Source of the DNA: Bacteroidota bacterium
GTDB lineage: Bacteria > Bacteroidota > Bacteroidia > Bacteroidales > JAAUTT01
Assembly: GCA_023429135.1 (NCBI GenBank)
Contig: JAEYWD010000107.1
Coordinates: 1 to 64,000, forward strand
Length of the DNA: 64,000 nt
Direction: 5' to 3'
Shown: one piece after another, positions 17,429 through 26,688 of the stretch
Layout: each line of letters begins with the position of its first letter
How positions within the stretch are numbered: position 1 is the first letter of the stretch
Translations under genes and position numbers: made by a program
The notes under the pieces: model-generated
Told to the model about the DNA's origin: nothing
Database searches by the model: none
Seen by the model: the letters and a program-made list of their open reading frames with translations, nothing else

Positions 17429-17456
17429 ATAGGTTTTTAATAATTATTCGCGAAAT

Positions 17457-18122
17457 ATGCTGGCAAAAGATTTAATTTCCGACGTAATTCCTGCTTTAAG
17501 AACCTCTGATACTGGAGTTAAAGCGTTATACTGGATGGACATTTTCCGTATTTCGCATTTACCCATAGTAAATAACGAAGAGTTTCTGGGATTAATAGCC
17601 GATAAAGATATTTATAACTTAAACTCAGCCGACGAACCTATTGGTAATCACAATCTTTCTCTTTTTAGTCCATACGTGTTCGAAGATCAGCACATTTATG
17701 AAATTATTGAACTTTCATCAAAACTTCAGTTGACTTGTGTTCCGGTGCTCGATCATAAAAAAAACTACCTGGGGCTGGTAACCTCGCAACGCCTTCTTTA
17801 CTCTTTCGGTGAACTGACTGCAGTAAAACAACCCGGTGGAATTATAGTACTCGAGCTTAACCTGAACGATTATTCATTAACTCAGATATCGCAAATTGTT
17901 GAAGGTAATGACTGTAAAATACTCAGTATGTATATTACATCTCCCCCCGATTCCACAAAACTTGAATTAACATTGAAACTCAACCGGATTGATGTTTCTT
18001 CGGTAATTCAGACTTTTAACCGCTACGATTACAATATTAAAGCTTCGTATATGGAAGATAATGAAATGGATGCGATATACACAAACCGATTCGAACAGTT
18101 TATGCATTTTCTGAACATATAG
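17457..18122 (+). CDS. CBS-domain protein
   Basis: 221 residues. Two CBS motifs occupy about residues 1-125 (RISHLPIVNNEEFLGLIADKDI, then QLTCVPVLDHKKNYLGLVTSQRLL), which typically bind adenosyl compounds. A C-terminal part (GGIIVLELNLNDYSLTQISQIVE) resembles an ACT-like fold. It lies 17 bases ahead of nadK and is divergent from pdxJ. A regulatory or sensing role toward the NAD/NADP supply is a guess from position. Confidence 0.85.
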   Translation: MLAKDLISDVIPALRTSDTGVKALYWMDIFRISHLPIVNNEEFLGLIADKDIYNLNSADEPIGNHNLSLFSPYVFEDQHIYEIIELSSKLQLTCVPVLDHKKNYLGLVTSQRLLYSFGELTAVKQPGGIIVLELNLNDYSLTQISQIVEGNDCKILSMYITSPPDSTKLELTLKLNRIDVSSVIQTFNRYDYNIKASYMEDNEMDAIYTNRFEQFMHFLNI

Positions 18123-18139
18123 GCATTAAATATTTTAAG

Positions 18140-19021
18140 ATGAAGATTGGTCTTTTTGGTAACAGGTTTAACGAAAGTTTCGACGCCGTTATTTATCACC
18201 TTTTGAAACGTTTGTCTTCCAGAGAAGACATCTCCATTTCCATCCACAAAGCTTTTGCTGAAATTCTTGTTCACGAAAAAAAATACGCCTTTCAATTTAA
18301 GGAATACTTCACCAGCAGTTCCGATTTACCAAAGAACCTCGACTTTTTAATTAGTATAGGCGGAGATGGTACTTTTCTGGAATCGGTAACTTTAGTGAGA
18401 GACAGCGGAATTCCAATTGTTGGTTTTAATTCGGGACGATTAGGCTTTCTGGCAAATATCTCCTCCAACGATATTGACAATGCGATTAAAGAACTGTTAA
18501 ACAGAAATTACATTCTGGAACCTCGCTCTTTGGTAGGCCTTTACTGCAACGAGTGTTTGTTTGGCGACTTCGCCTTTGCTTTAAACGAGCTCACTATCCA
18601 AAAAACATCTTCATCGCTCATCACTATTCATACCTATATAAATGATATTTTTTTAAACTCGTACTGGACTGACGGTTTAATTATAGCCACACCAACGGGA
18701 TCGACAGCTTACTCGCTTAGTGTTGGAGGACCAATTGTAACACCCGATTCCCGAAATTTCATTATTTCCCCAATTGCCCCCCACAACCTTAATGTAAGAC
18801 CCATTATTATACCGGACACAAGTATTTTGAAACTTAAAGTTGAAGGAAGAACGTCAAATTATAACCTTACAATGGATTCCCGTTCAGCAATAATTGAAAT
18901 AGGTACAGAAATTACGATTAAAAAATCGCCGTTTCAAATAAATCTTATTAAATTAGAGTCTATAGAATTCTTTTCAACTCTTAGAAATAAACTGATGTGG
19001 GGAGCTGATAAACGGAATTAG
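18140..19021 (+). CDS. nadK: NAD kinase
   Basis: Phosphorylates NAD to NADP with ATP or polyphosphate. The 293 residues contain the GGDGTFL motif with catalytic Asp76, the NSGRLGFLAN stretch, the conserved GSTAYSLSVGGPI and a SPIAPHNLNVRP segment. Length is ordinary. It is co-directional with the CBS gene before it and the PorG-like genes after it. Confidence 0.97.
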   Translation: MKIGLFGNRFNESFDAVIYHLLKRLSSREDISISIHKAFAEILVHEKKYAFQFKEYFTSSSDLPKNLDFLISIGGDGTFLESVTLVRDSGIPIVGFNSGRLGFLANISSNDIDNAIKELLNRNYILEPRSLVGLYCNECLFGDFAFALNELTIQKTSSSLITIHTYINDIFLNSYWTDGLIIATPTGSTAYSLSVGGPIVTPDSRNFIISPIAPHNLNVRPIIIPDTSILKLKVEGRTSNYNLTMDSRSAIIEIGTEITIKKSPFQINLIKLESIEFFSTLRNKLMWGADKRN

Positions 19022-19085
19022 AATTTTGAAGTATAAATAATTCAAAAAAAATGCATTCTTTTGTAATCGAAAAATATATAATCAT

Positions 19086-19877
19086 ATGAAGCTAAAAGGA
19101 ATACTCGTAATTGTTTTTATGGCAGTTACATTAACGGGGTTTTCTCAACGCTGGAAACTTAAAAGATACGAAGTTCTTTTTGGGGTTGGTTCAACTAATA
19201 TTTATGGTGATATTGGAGGGACCGCCGATGCTAATAATCTGTTCGGATTAAAAGATATCAGACTTAACGAAACCAGGTATTCGCTTTATGCAGGGGCTCG
19301 TTATAAAATTAAGAAGGACCTGGCTTTAAAATTTAACCTCATTTATGGCAAAGGAGTTGGCGACGATAAAGATTCTAAAAATGCAGAGAACAGAAATTAT
19401 TATTTCACCACCAGCATTTTTGAGCCTTCATTTCAACTTGAATATTCATTCCTGAGTGAAGAAAGGAAGATAGCTTCATCAAAGCTGTACAGCCGCCGAG
19501 GTATGGTCAATAACTTTACTGTTTTCAGCGCCTATGGCTTTGCTGGTCTGGGAGGCGTAATATTTAATCCAAAATTGGATTTACGTGGTAAAACCGCTGC
19601 TTCGGTTGAAACAATTGATGGGTATGGCAAGTTTTCGGTTGTATTGCCCATTGGGTTAGGTGTAAAGTATGCTATTGATAAAAACTGGTCTCTGGGATTT
19701 GAGTTCGGACGCAGATTTGCTTTTTCTGATTATCTGGACGGAATTTCAACTAAATACTCAAAAGCCAACGATACTTATTATTTCGGAGTTCTTCAGGCTA
19801 TTTACAAACTTAACACCGATAGAAGAGGAGTTCCCGAATTTCTTGTCAGAAAACCTCGCCCTGGAAGAAACAGATGA
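19086..19877 (+). CDS. PorG-like outer-membrane beta-barrel protein (DUF6089 type), copy 1
   Basis: 263 residues with a signal peptide (MKLKGILVIVFMAVTLTGFSQ) and alternating aromatic and polar beta strands (LFGVGSTNIYGDIGG, YSLYAGARYKIKKDL). It resembles the DUF6089 barrels that include PorG, an outer-membrane partner of the type IX secretion ring in Porphyromonas gingivalis. The C-terminal RKPRPGRNR tail is basic and unusual for a barrel. Its end overlaps the next gene by four bases. Which of the two copies is the functional PorG equivalent is not clear. Confidence 0.75.
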   Translation: MKLKGILVIVFMAVTLTGFSQRWKLKRYEVLFGVGSTNIYGDIGGTADANNLFGLKDIRLNETRYSLYAGARYKIKKDLALKFNLIYGKGVGDDKDSKNAENRNYYFTTSIFEPSFQLEYSFLSEERKIASSKLYSRRGMVNNFTVFSAYGFAGLGGVIFNPKLDLRGKTAASVETIDGYGKFSVVLPIGLGVKYAIDKNWSLGFEFGRRFAFSDYLDGISTKYSKANDTYYFGVLQAIYKLNTDRRGVPEFLVRKPRPGRNR

Positions 19878-20536
19878 CGAAAACGATTATTTCACTTTTC
19901 ATCCTATTTATTTCATGGATTAATCTTACAGCCCAAAAAAAGTATTTTGACGTTGGAGCAAACGCTGGTGTTTCTTATTATTTAGGTGACATAAACCAAT
20001 CCCGGCAATTCTACAAACCATCTCCTGCCTTTGGAGCTTTTGCCCGTTTCAACCTTAATAACCGTGAAGCTATCCGGCTTTCATTTATTTATATGTCGCT
20101 TAATGCACGCGATATCGATTTTAACAATTCATATCAACAATATCGGAATGCCGGTTTCAGCGCTTCCTTCCTCGAAGTATCCCCTACTTTTGAGTTTCAT
20201 TTTTTACCCTACATCACCAATAAAAGAGAAAAGGGTTTTTCTCCCTATATTTTCGGGGGAATAGGCTATATAGCTTTTGAAACTACCGGTAACATCACCA
20301 ATAACTTTACTATTCCATTTGGCACTGGCATTAAATATTCCCTGTCGAAAAAGATTGGAGTGGGCATTGAATGGGGAATGCGGAAAACATTTGAAGATAA
20401 AATGGACAATGTTTCTAATCCGGGTGACTCAAATGTTAAAAATCCTTTAAATAATAATGATTGGTATTCATTTGCAGGATTTTTTATATCTTTCCGCCTG
20501 AATGATAACAGCGGGGAATGCCCTGTTTATCAGTAA
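19874..20536 (+). CDS. PorG-like outer-membrane protein (DUF6089 type), copy 2
   Basis: 220 residues with a signal peptide (ILFISWINLTAQ) and a barrel signature YFDVGANAGVSYYLGDINQ, GFSPYIFGGIGYIAFE. The layout PorG-uppS-bamA-skp-skp is the same as in Porphyromonas gingivalis around PG0189, as I recall it, so this copy is the better PorG candidate. It overlaps copy 1 by four bases, and the uppS ATG lies 11 bases after its stop. Ends on a short polar tail GECPVYQ rather than the usual aromatic residue. Confidence 0.78.
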   Translation: MTKTIISLFILFISWINLTAQKKYFDVGANAGVSYYLGDINQSRQFYKPSPAFGAFARFNLNNREAIRLSFIYMSLNARDIDFNNSYQQYRNAGFSASFLEVSPTFEFHFLPYITNKREKGFSPYIFGGIGYIAFETTGNITNNFTIPFGTGIKYSLSKKIGVGIEWGMRKTFEDKMDNVSNPGDSNVKNPLNNNDWYSFAGFFISFRLNDNSGECPVYQ

Positions 20537-20547
20537 AAATTTTTATA

Positions 20548-21297
20548 ATGGCATTGAAAGAGGAAATTAAGTTAGATAAATTACCTGCCCATGTTGCTAT
20601 TATTATGGATGGAAATGGTCGCTGGGCCAAAAAAAGAGGCAACCAGCGGATTTTCGGACATAAAAATGGCGTAGCAGCAGTCCGCGATACAGTTGAAGCT
20701 GCTGCAGAACTTGGAATAAAATTTCTCACACTTTATGCTTTTTCTACTGAGAACTGGAGCCGCCCTAAAGCAGAAGTAGATGCTTTAATGGGGCTTTTGG
20801 TACAAACTTTAAGTTCTGAAACTTCAACCCTTTTAAAAAACAATGTTAAGCTGAATGTTATTGGCGATACCGATGCTCTTCCCAAAGATGTCGCCAGGCA
20901 ATTAAACGAGGTATTAAATAAGACATCTCAGAATACCGGTTTGTTGCTTACACTTGCATTGAGCTATAGCTCCCGCTGGGAACTGGTAGAAGCAGTAAAG
21001 AAAATAGCACAGAAAATCGAAAAAGGTGACCTTTCAGCCAAAGATATTTCCTGCGACACGATCTCCGATCATCTTACCACCGCTAAAATGCCCGACCCTG
21101 AACTTCTGATCAGGACCAGCGGCGAATATCGTATCAGCAACTTTCTGCTTTGGCAGATTGCTTATGCTGAATTACATTTTACACAGACCTTATGGCCCGA
21201 CTTTCGGAGGGACGATTTCTATAAAGCAATTCTCGATTTCCAGTCGCGCGAAAGACGATTCGGAAAAATTAGCGAACAAGTTGTAACCAATAATTAA
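20548..21297 (+). CDS. uppS: Isoprenyl transferase (undecaprenyl diphosphate synthase)
   Basis: Builds undecaprenyl diphosphate, the lipid carrier for peptidoglycan and surface glycans. From ATG at 20548 the protein has 249 residues; an earlier ATG at 20518 would add ten residues overlapping the upstream gene and is less likely. Catalytic Asp21 is in VAIIMDGNGRWAKKRG. FSTENWSRP, and the end motif LLIRTSGEYRISNFLLWQ, are classic. It is followed 14 bases later by bamA. Confidence 0.97.
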   Translation: MALKEEIKLDKLPAHVAIIMDGNGRWAKKRGNQRIFGHKNGVAAVRDTVEAAAELGIKFLTLYAFSTENWSRPKAEVDALMGLLVQTLSSETSTLLKNNVKLNVIGDTDALPKDVARQLNEVLNKTSQNTGLLLTLALSYSSRWELVEAVKKIAQKIEKGDLSAKDISCDTISDHLTTAKMPDPELLIRTSGEYRISNFLLWQIAYAELHFTQTLWPDFRRDDFYKAILDFQSRERRFGKISEQVVTNN

Positions 21298-21311
21298 CAA
21301 AGGTTTTAATA

Positions 21312-23831
21312 ATGTTTCAAAAAATCATCATTACCACTGTATTTCTTTTTATCACTGCTCTTTCTTTTTCCCAAACCGCCGATTCAACCCAATCTGTTAT
21401 TGTAGATTATTCAAATCCGGTAGAATATGAAGTAGGAGGAGTAACAGTTTCGGGTGTTCAATTTATAGACCCTTCCGTACTTATAAGTATGTCGGGTTTT
21501 GTGGTAGGACGCAAAGTAACCATCCCCAGCGACGAGATTACCAAAATTCTGGAAAAATTCTGGACTCAGGGTCTCTTTTCCGATGTTAAAATATCGATCA
21601 GGAAAATAGAAGGAACAAAGGTGTTTCTCGAAATTTATCTCAAGGAACGTCCCCGTCTCAGTAAGTTTGCTATGAAAGGCATCAGCAAAAGCGATGCAGA
21701 AGATCTCACTGAAAAACTGAAGGTAAAACCAGGTGTTCAGGTTACTGATAATCTTCTGAATAACATTTCTATTGTTGTAAAGAAACATTATGCTGAAAAA
21801 GGATTTCTAAACACCGATGTTAAATTGGTTCAGGTGGACGATACGCTTATGAAAAACAGGGTATTGTTAACTGCCAATATCGACAAAAATAAAAAGGTGA
21901 AAATTAAAAAAGTTGATTTTATTGGTAATACGGCTTTCCCCGACAAACAACTTCGCCGGAAACTTAAAAAAACAAAACAAAAAGACTTCAATATTTTCAC
22001 AGGAGCAAAGTTTGTTCAGTCAAAATTTAAGGAAGACAAAGAGAAACTTGATGAATTTTACAGAAAGAACGGCTACCGCGATTTCAAAATAATAAACGAT
22101 TCAATTACGGTACTGAATGATGAAGAAATCATTCTTCACATCCGCATCAACGAAGGCAATCAGTTCTTTTTAAGAAATGTAAACTGGGTAGGAAATACAA
22201 TTTATCCTTCTGAAATCCTCAACAGGGTCTTTAAAATGAAAAAGGGTGATGTTTACGATCAGGTTTCGATGGAAAAACGTTTGACCACCGATGAAGATGC
22301 CGTAAACTCACTGTATCTCGATAACGGATACCTATTCTTCCGGTTAAACCCTGTTGAAACCCGCATTGAAGGTGACTCCATTGACCTGGAAATGCGCATT
22401 AACGAAGGGCAACAGGCTACAATCAATAAAATTATTATTTCGGGTAATACCAAAACAAACGAACATGTGGTTCGCCGTGAGTTAAAAACCCGGCCGGGCG
22501 ATTTATTCAGTAAATCGAATATTATCCGCAGTGTTCGCGAATTAGCTCAGTTAGGGCACTTCGATCCTGAAAAAATTACTCCTGATATTATTCCTAATGC
22601 CTCCGAAGGAAATGTTGACATCCATTATCAACTTGCCGAAAAAGCAAACGACCAGCTTGAAGTTTCGGGTGGTTGGGGTGCCGGTATGTTGGTAGGTACT
22701 ATTGGTATCCGTTTCAGCAATTTCTCCATGCGCAACTTCCTCAAATTAAAAGAATGGAGACCGGTTCCTTCAGGCGACGGTCAAAGTCTCAGCATCAGGG
22801 CTCAATCAAACGGAAGGTATTACCGGTCGTATAATATATCATTTGTCGATCCATGGTTTGGAGGGAAAAAACCTAACTCTTTCTCGGTAAGCGCCTATCT
22901 ATCCAAAATGTATAGCCCGAATTATAGCTATTTATATGGAGGGGATTATAGTGGAGCATCCAACGAATGGTATAAAGTTTCAGGAGTTTCGGTTGGTTTT
23001 GGTAAAAGGTTGAAATGGCCCGATGACTGGTTCTTCATTAACAATGAAATTTCTTACCAGTTATATACAATGAATGAATATGGGTATAGGATGGGATTCC
23101 CGTTCAATACCGGTAAATCCAACAATGTTAGTTTTACCACCACCCTAACCAGAAGTTCTCAGGATCAACCTATTTATCCACGAAGCGGTTCAAATTTTAC
23201 TGCAAGTTTGCAGGTAACTCCTCCGTATTCAGCGTTCAGGGCTAGTAACGATAACCTTACTCCTGCCCAGAAATATAATTATATCGAATACTATAAATGG
23301 AAATTCAAAGCCAATACTTACAATAAACTTGCAGGTTTTGGTGGTCCATATGACCTGGTACTGAACTTAGGTGCTCAGGTGGGATATCTGGGTATGTACA
23401 ACAAAAAGGTGGGGCCAAGTCCGTTTGAAGGATTTCAGGTGGGCGGCAGCGGTATGACCGGTTACCAGATGTACGGTACCGAAGTGGTGGCTTTAAGAGG
23501 TTACGAGGATCAGTCCTTTAATACTGCATTGGGAAAGCAAAACCTGAACATGTACGTGAAATATACTGCCGAATTACGTTTCCCGTTAACCTTGCAGCAA
23601 TCAGCTTCCATTTATGCACTCGGGTTTCTTGAGGCAGGAAATGCATGGTACGAACATAAAAAATTCAACCCTTTCAACGTATACCGTTCGGCAGGTGTGG
23701 GTATAAGAGCATTCCTGCCTATGTTTGGTTTGTTGGGTATCGACTGGGGATATGGTTTCGACCCGCTTAAGAGTGGTTCGGAACACCTTGGAAAAGGTCA
23801 ATTCCACTTCGTTATCGGTCAGCAGTTTTAG
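21312..23831 (+). CDS. bamA: Outer-membrane protein assembly factor BamA
   Basis: 839 residues: signal peptide (about 1-20), five POTRA domains (about 45-440, repeated turns such as VKIKKVDFIGNTAF and ATINKIIISGNTKT), then a 16-stranded barrel with the closing aromatic ending VIGQQF. BamA inserts barrel proteins into the outer membrane. Skp/OmpH chaperone genes follow directly, and uppS precedes it. All expected elements are present with no truncation. Confidence 0.97.
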   Translation: MFQKIIITTVFLFITALSFSQTADSTQSVIVDYSNPVEYEVGGVTVSGVQFIDPSVLISMSGFVVGRKVTIPSDEITKILEKFWTQGLFSDVKISIRKIEGTKVFLEIYLKERPRLSKFAMKGISKSDAEDLTEKLKVKPGVQVTDNLLNNISIVVKKHYAEKGFLNTDVKLVQVDDTLMKNRVLLTANIDKNKKVKIKKVDFIGNTAFPDKQLRRKLKKTKQKDFNIFTGAKFVQSKFKEDKEKLDEFYRKNGYRDFKIINDSITVLNDEEIILHIRINEGNQFFLRNVNWVGNTIYPSEILNRVFKMKKGDVYDQVSMEKRLTTDEDAVNSLYLDNGYLFFRLNPVETRIEGDSIDLEMRINEGQQATINKIIISGNTKTNEHVVRRELKTRPGDLFSKSNIIRSVRELAQLGHFDPEKITPDIIPNASEGNVDIHYQLAEKANDQLEVSGGWGAGMLVGTIGIRFSNFSMRNFLKLKEWRPVPSGDGQSLSIRAQSNGRYYRSYNISFVDPWFGGKKPNSFSVSAYLSKMYSPNYSYLYGGDYSGASNEWYKVSGVSVGFGKRLKWPDDWFFINNEISYQLYTMNEYGYRMGFPFNTGKSNNVSFTTTLTRSSQDQPIYPRSGSNFTASLQVTPPYSAFRASNDNLTPAQKYNYIEYYKWKFKANTYNKLAGFGGPYDLVLNLGAQVGYLGMYNKKVGPSPFEGFQVGGSGMTGYQMYGTEVVALRGYEDQSFNTALGKQNLNMYVKYTAELRFPLTLQQSASIYALGFLEAGNAWYEHKKFNPFNVYRSAGVGIRAFLPMFGLLGIDWGYGFDPLKSGSEHLGKGQFHFVIGQQF

Positions 23832-23900
23832 TGTTTCACGAGATGAAAAATTTGCACAGTATTTGATAATAGATATCCGGAAACCAAAAAATTACGCATC

Positions 23901-24416
23901 ATGAAGAAATTATTTTCTATAGTATTGCTGACTGTAGCATTCAGTCTCCCAGGTATTGCTCAAAAATTTGCCTTTGTGGATACGGATTATATTCTGAATA
24001 ACATCCCATCGTATAAGGCTGCCCAGGAACAAATTGATAAGTTATCGGCCGACTGGCAAAAAGAAGTGGAAGCCAAATACACTGAAATTGACAAATTGTA
24101 TAAGTCGTTTCAGAGCGAAAAAGTATTGCTTTCGGAAGAAATGAAGACCAAAAGAGAAGATGAAATAGTAAAAAAAGAACAGGAAGCCAAAGATCTGCAG
24201 AAAAAATATTTTGGTAAAGACGGCGCTTTGTTTAAAAAACGTCAGGAACTTGTAAAACCTATTCAGGACGAAATTTACAATGCTGTTAAAGAAATCTCTG
24301 TTGAACAAGGCTTTGCTGTAATTTTTGACACTGCTGCCGGTGGCGGAATGTTATATACAAACCCTAAGAACGATAAGAGCGACGAGGTGCTTCAGAAACT
24401 GGGATATAAGAATTAA
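23901..24416 (+). CDS. OmpH/Skp family periplasmic chaperone, copy 1
   Basis: 171 residues with a signal peptide (MKKLFSIVLLTVAFSLPGIAQ) and a long charged coiled-coil (about residues 45-115) between two beta segments (KFAFVDTDYILNN and GFAVIFDTAAGGGMLY). Skp-type trimers hold unfolded outer-membrane proteins on the way to BamA. A second copy follows after a 203-base repeat-bearing gap, a pairing that is usual in Bacteroidota. Confidence 0.93.
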   Translation: MKKLFSIVLLTVAFSLPGIAQKFAFVDTDYILNNIPSYKAAQEQIDKLSADWQKEVEAKYTEIDKLYKSFQSEKVLLSEEMKTKREDEIVKKEQEAKDLQKKYFGKDGALFKKRQELVKPIQDEIYNAVKEISVEQGFAVIFDTAAGGGMLYTNPKNDKSDEVLQKLGYKN

Positions 24417-24419
24417 TAT

Positions 24420-24520
24420 AGTCGATAGCTATTAGTCCATGGTCGATGGCCAGCAGCCAATTAAGTCTGTATGTATTTTACTCTGGACAATGGACTATAG
24501 ACTATGGACTTTCTCCTGTT
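24420..24520. repeat. GGACTAT/TCGATGG degenerate repeats between the two skp genes
   Basis: AGTCGATAGCTATTAGTCCA, GGTCGATGGCCAGCAGCC and ACAATGGACTATAGACTATG recur here in both orientations with roughly an 8-base period. They resemble the text at 9890-10090. No gene is seen. Confidence 0.6.
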
Positions 24521-24564
24521 AACAAATATTAACTATCGAAAGCCTAAAAGATCTTTCGTCCGAA

Positions 24565-24594
24565 TTTGATATTTGACTGAAATATTTACATTTG
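24565..24594 (+). promoter_or_regulatory. Promoter of second skp gene (TTTG-N18-TACATTTG)
   Basis: TTTG at 24565-24568 and the exact -7 box TACATTTG at 24587-24594 with 18 bases between. The ATG follows 25 bases later. Confidence 0.65.
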
Positions 24595-24619
24595 CACAAA
24601 ACTAATTTTAACGCATATT

Positions 24620-25171
24620 ATGAAGAACATTTTAAAGTACTTATTTTTATTGGTATTTGTGTCGGTTTCAAGTATCACTTTTGCACAGAAAGCCCCGAAA
24701 TTCGGTTATATCAATACATCTGATTTGATTCAGGCAATGCCCGACAGAGACAGCGCTCAAAAAAAGCTTGAAGGTTTTGCTAAAGAATATGATGAAACAA
24801 TGGAAACCATGCAGGTTGATTTGAATAAAATGATTGATGACTATCAAAAAGTTGAAAAAAACCTGACAGACCTTGTAAAACAAACACGTATTTCGGAAAT
24901 TCAGGATAAGCAACAACGCATGCAGGCTTTTGAGCAACAGGCACAACAGGAAATTCAGAAAAAAAACACTGAATTAATGCAGCCCATAGTTGCCAAAGCT
25001 AAAAAAGGTATTGAAGATGTTGCTAAAGAAAATGGATTCACTATGATTTTCGAAGCAAGTGCATTACAATATAACTCTCCTGATGTTCAGGATGTTTTGC
25101 CTCTTGTTAAAGCAAAACTTGGCATTAAAGCTTCAGCAGCAGCTCCTGTAGGTACCGCTCCTAAGAAGTAA
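24620..25171 (+). CDS. OmpH/Skp family periplasmic chaperone, copy 2
   Basis: 183 residues with a signal peptide (about 1-22) and the Skp layout: N-terminal strand KFGYINTSDLIQAMP, a long coiled-coil rich in Gln, Lys and Glu, then GFTMIFEASALQYN. It has its own promoter and a strong terminator, so it can be made separately from the bamA run. The C-terminal SAAAPVGTAPKK is a flexible tail. Confidence 0.93.
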   Translation: MKNILKYLFLLVFVSVSSITFAQKAPKFGYINTSDLIQAMPDRDSAQKKLEGFAKEYDETMETMQVDLNKMIDDYQKVEKNLTDLVKQTRISEIQDKQQRMQAFEQQAQQEIQKKNTELMQPIVAKAKKGIEDVAKENGFTMIFEASALQYNSPDVQDVLPLVKAKLGIKASAAAPVGTAPKK

Positions 25172-25191
25172 TAAAATATTGAAATATAAAT

Positions 25192-25219
25192 AAAAAAAGC
25201 CGCAAATGCGGCTTTTTTT
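25192..25219. terminator. Bidirectional terminator after skp copy 2
   Basis: GCCGC-AAAT-GCGGC stem-loop at 25199-25212, flanked by seven A and seven T residues, between convergent genes. Confidence 0.9.
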
Positions 25220-25236
25220 ATTTAAAATCAAGGGCG

Positions 25237-25310
25237 TTTCGACAAGCTCAACGACCAACTATACCACAAGCTAAACGACCGTAATTGTCGCGGTCACTGA
25301 GCTTGTCGAA
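25237..25310. repeat. Inverted repeat TTCGACAAGCTCA
   Basis: TTCGACAAGCTCA at 25238-25250 and its perfect reverse complement at 25298-25310, with a weaker third copy (CACAAGCTAAACGACCG) in between. This looks like a dispersed palindromic repeat. Confidence 0.7.
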
Positions 25311-25317
25311 GTGCCAA

Positions 25318-26511
25318 CTACTTTAACATAGCCAACGCTTCCTTAATTCTGATCATTGCTTTCTCCAGCTTCTCATCCGAATTGGCATACGAAATACGGA
25401 TACAGTTTGGCTCGCCAAAACCCTCGCCCGGAACAGTGGCAGCATTGGCTTTATCCAACAGGTACAAACTAACATCCATGTCGTTTTTGATGGTCACATT
25501 GCCATCGGTTTTGCCAAAATAATAGCTTACATCGGGGAACACGTAAAATGCACCGTCGGGAACATTGCATTTTAATCCCGGAATGTCTTTCATGAGGCGT
25601 AATACCAAATCGCGACGGCGTTTGAAGGCCACATTCATTTCTTTTGTGTAGGTATTATCGCTTGTGAGGGCTTCTAAAGCTGCTCTTTGAGCAATGGATG
25701 ATGCACCCGAAGTGAATTGTCCCTGCAGTTTTCCACAAGCTTTGGTAATCCAGAGCGGGGCGGCAAGGTAACCAATGCGGTAACCTGTCATGGCGTAACC
25801 TTTCGAAACTCCATTAATAACTACACAACGGTCGTGTATTTCGGGAAACTGGGCAATGGTTTCGTGTTTGCCAACAAAGTTGATATGCTCGTAAATCTCA
25901 TCGGAGATCACAAATATTCTTGGATATTTCACCAGCACATCGGCCAAAGCTTTCAATTCGGCCTTACTGTAAACGCTTCCGGTAGGATTATTGGGGGAGC
26001 ACAGCAATAAAGCCTTGGTTTTTGGAGTGATAGCCTTTTCGAGCTGTTCGGCTGTTATTTTATAATTGGTTTCGAGGGTTGTTTTTAAAACTACATTAGT
26101 ACCACCGGCCAGTTTCACCAATTCGGCATAGCTTACCCAAAACGGTGAAGGAATAATGCACTCATCGCCTTCGTCGATCAGGCACATGATACTGTTTGCC
26201 AGCGAATGCTTGGCGCCGTTCGAAACACTTATCTGCTCTGGTTTGTAATCGAGGTTATTTTCAACTTTAAACTTATTGGCTATGGCCTTGCGGAGGTCCA
26301 TATACCCGTCGATGGGTGAATAAAAGGAAAAATTGGCATCGATCGCTTTTTTACCGGCTTCCTTTACATGAGGAGGCGTAAAAAAATCGGGCTCGCCAAC
26401 AGTGAGGTTGATTATATCGATTCCCTGGGCCTGTAAATCGCGTGTTTTCTGGTTCATCGCTATGGTTTGCGATTCGCTCAGACTCTTGATTCTCTTTGAT
26501 AAATGTTCCAT
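25318..26511 (-). CDS. Class I aminotransferase, aspartate aminotransferase-like
   Basis: A PLP-dependent transaminase of fold type I, 397 residues. The substrate-loop region LTVGEPDFFTPPHV, the SPNNPTG motif (about 172-178), the SDEIYEHI cofactor Asp, and the PLP Lys237 in NGVSKGYAMTGYR are intact. It is most like the aspartate/prephenate aminotransferases (AspC/AspB) of thermophiles and Bacteroidota, transferring amino groups between aspartate and 2-oxoglutarate. Specificity is not certain. Confidence 0.92.
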   Translation of the reverse strand: MEHLSKRIKSLSESQTIAMNQKTRDLQAQGIDIINLTVGEPDFFTPPHVKEAGKKAIDANFSFYSPIDGYMDLRKAIANKFKVENNLDYKPEQISVSNGAKHSLANSIMCLIDEGDECIIPSPFWVSYAELVKLAGGTNVVLKTTLETNYKITAEQLEKAITPKTKALLLCSPNNPTGSVYSKAELKALADVLVKYPRIFVISDEIYEHINFVGKHETIAQFPEIHDRCVVINGVSKGYAMTGYRIGYLAAPLWITKACGKLQGQFTSGASSIAQRAALEALTSDNTYTKEMNVAFKRRRDLVLRLMKDIPGLKCNVPDGAFYVFPDVSYYFGKTDGNVTIKNDMDVSLYLLDKANAATVPGEGFGEPNCIRISYANSDEKLEKAMIRIKEALAMLK

Positions 26512-26605
26512 ATATTTATTTTTAATTTCCTTTCAAGCTGGTAAAAATACTTTAAAATTATTATTGAAGCAAGAAAGAGTTACGGGTTTCGGGTTCGTGG
26601 TATTT

Positions 26606-26630
26606 CTTACGACTTACTACTTACTACTAT
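26606..26630. repeat. TACGACTT-type intergenic repeat
   Basis: CTTACGACTTACTACTTACT, the reverse complement of the AAGTCGTA family, between the aminotransferase start and the DUF7935 gene. Confidence 0.6.
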
Positions 26631-26688
26631 CTTGATTCTTGATGCTAAATTCACTACTTTCGCTTTGCTTTAATTTAAAACCCAAAAC

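Noticed and set aside
20518..20547. Longer uppS start
   Set aside because: It overlaps the upstream gene and adds ten residues before the conserved start; ATG 20548 fits the family.
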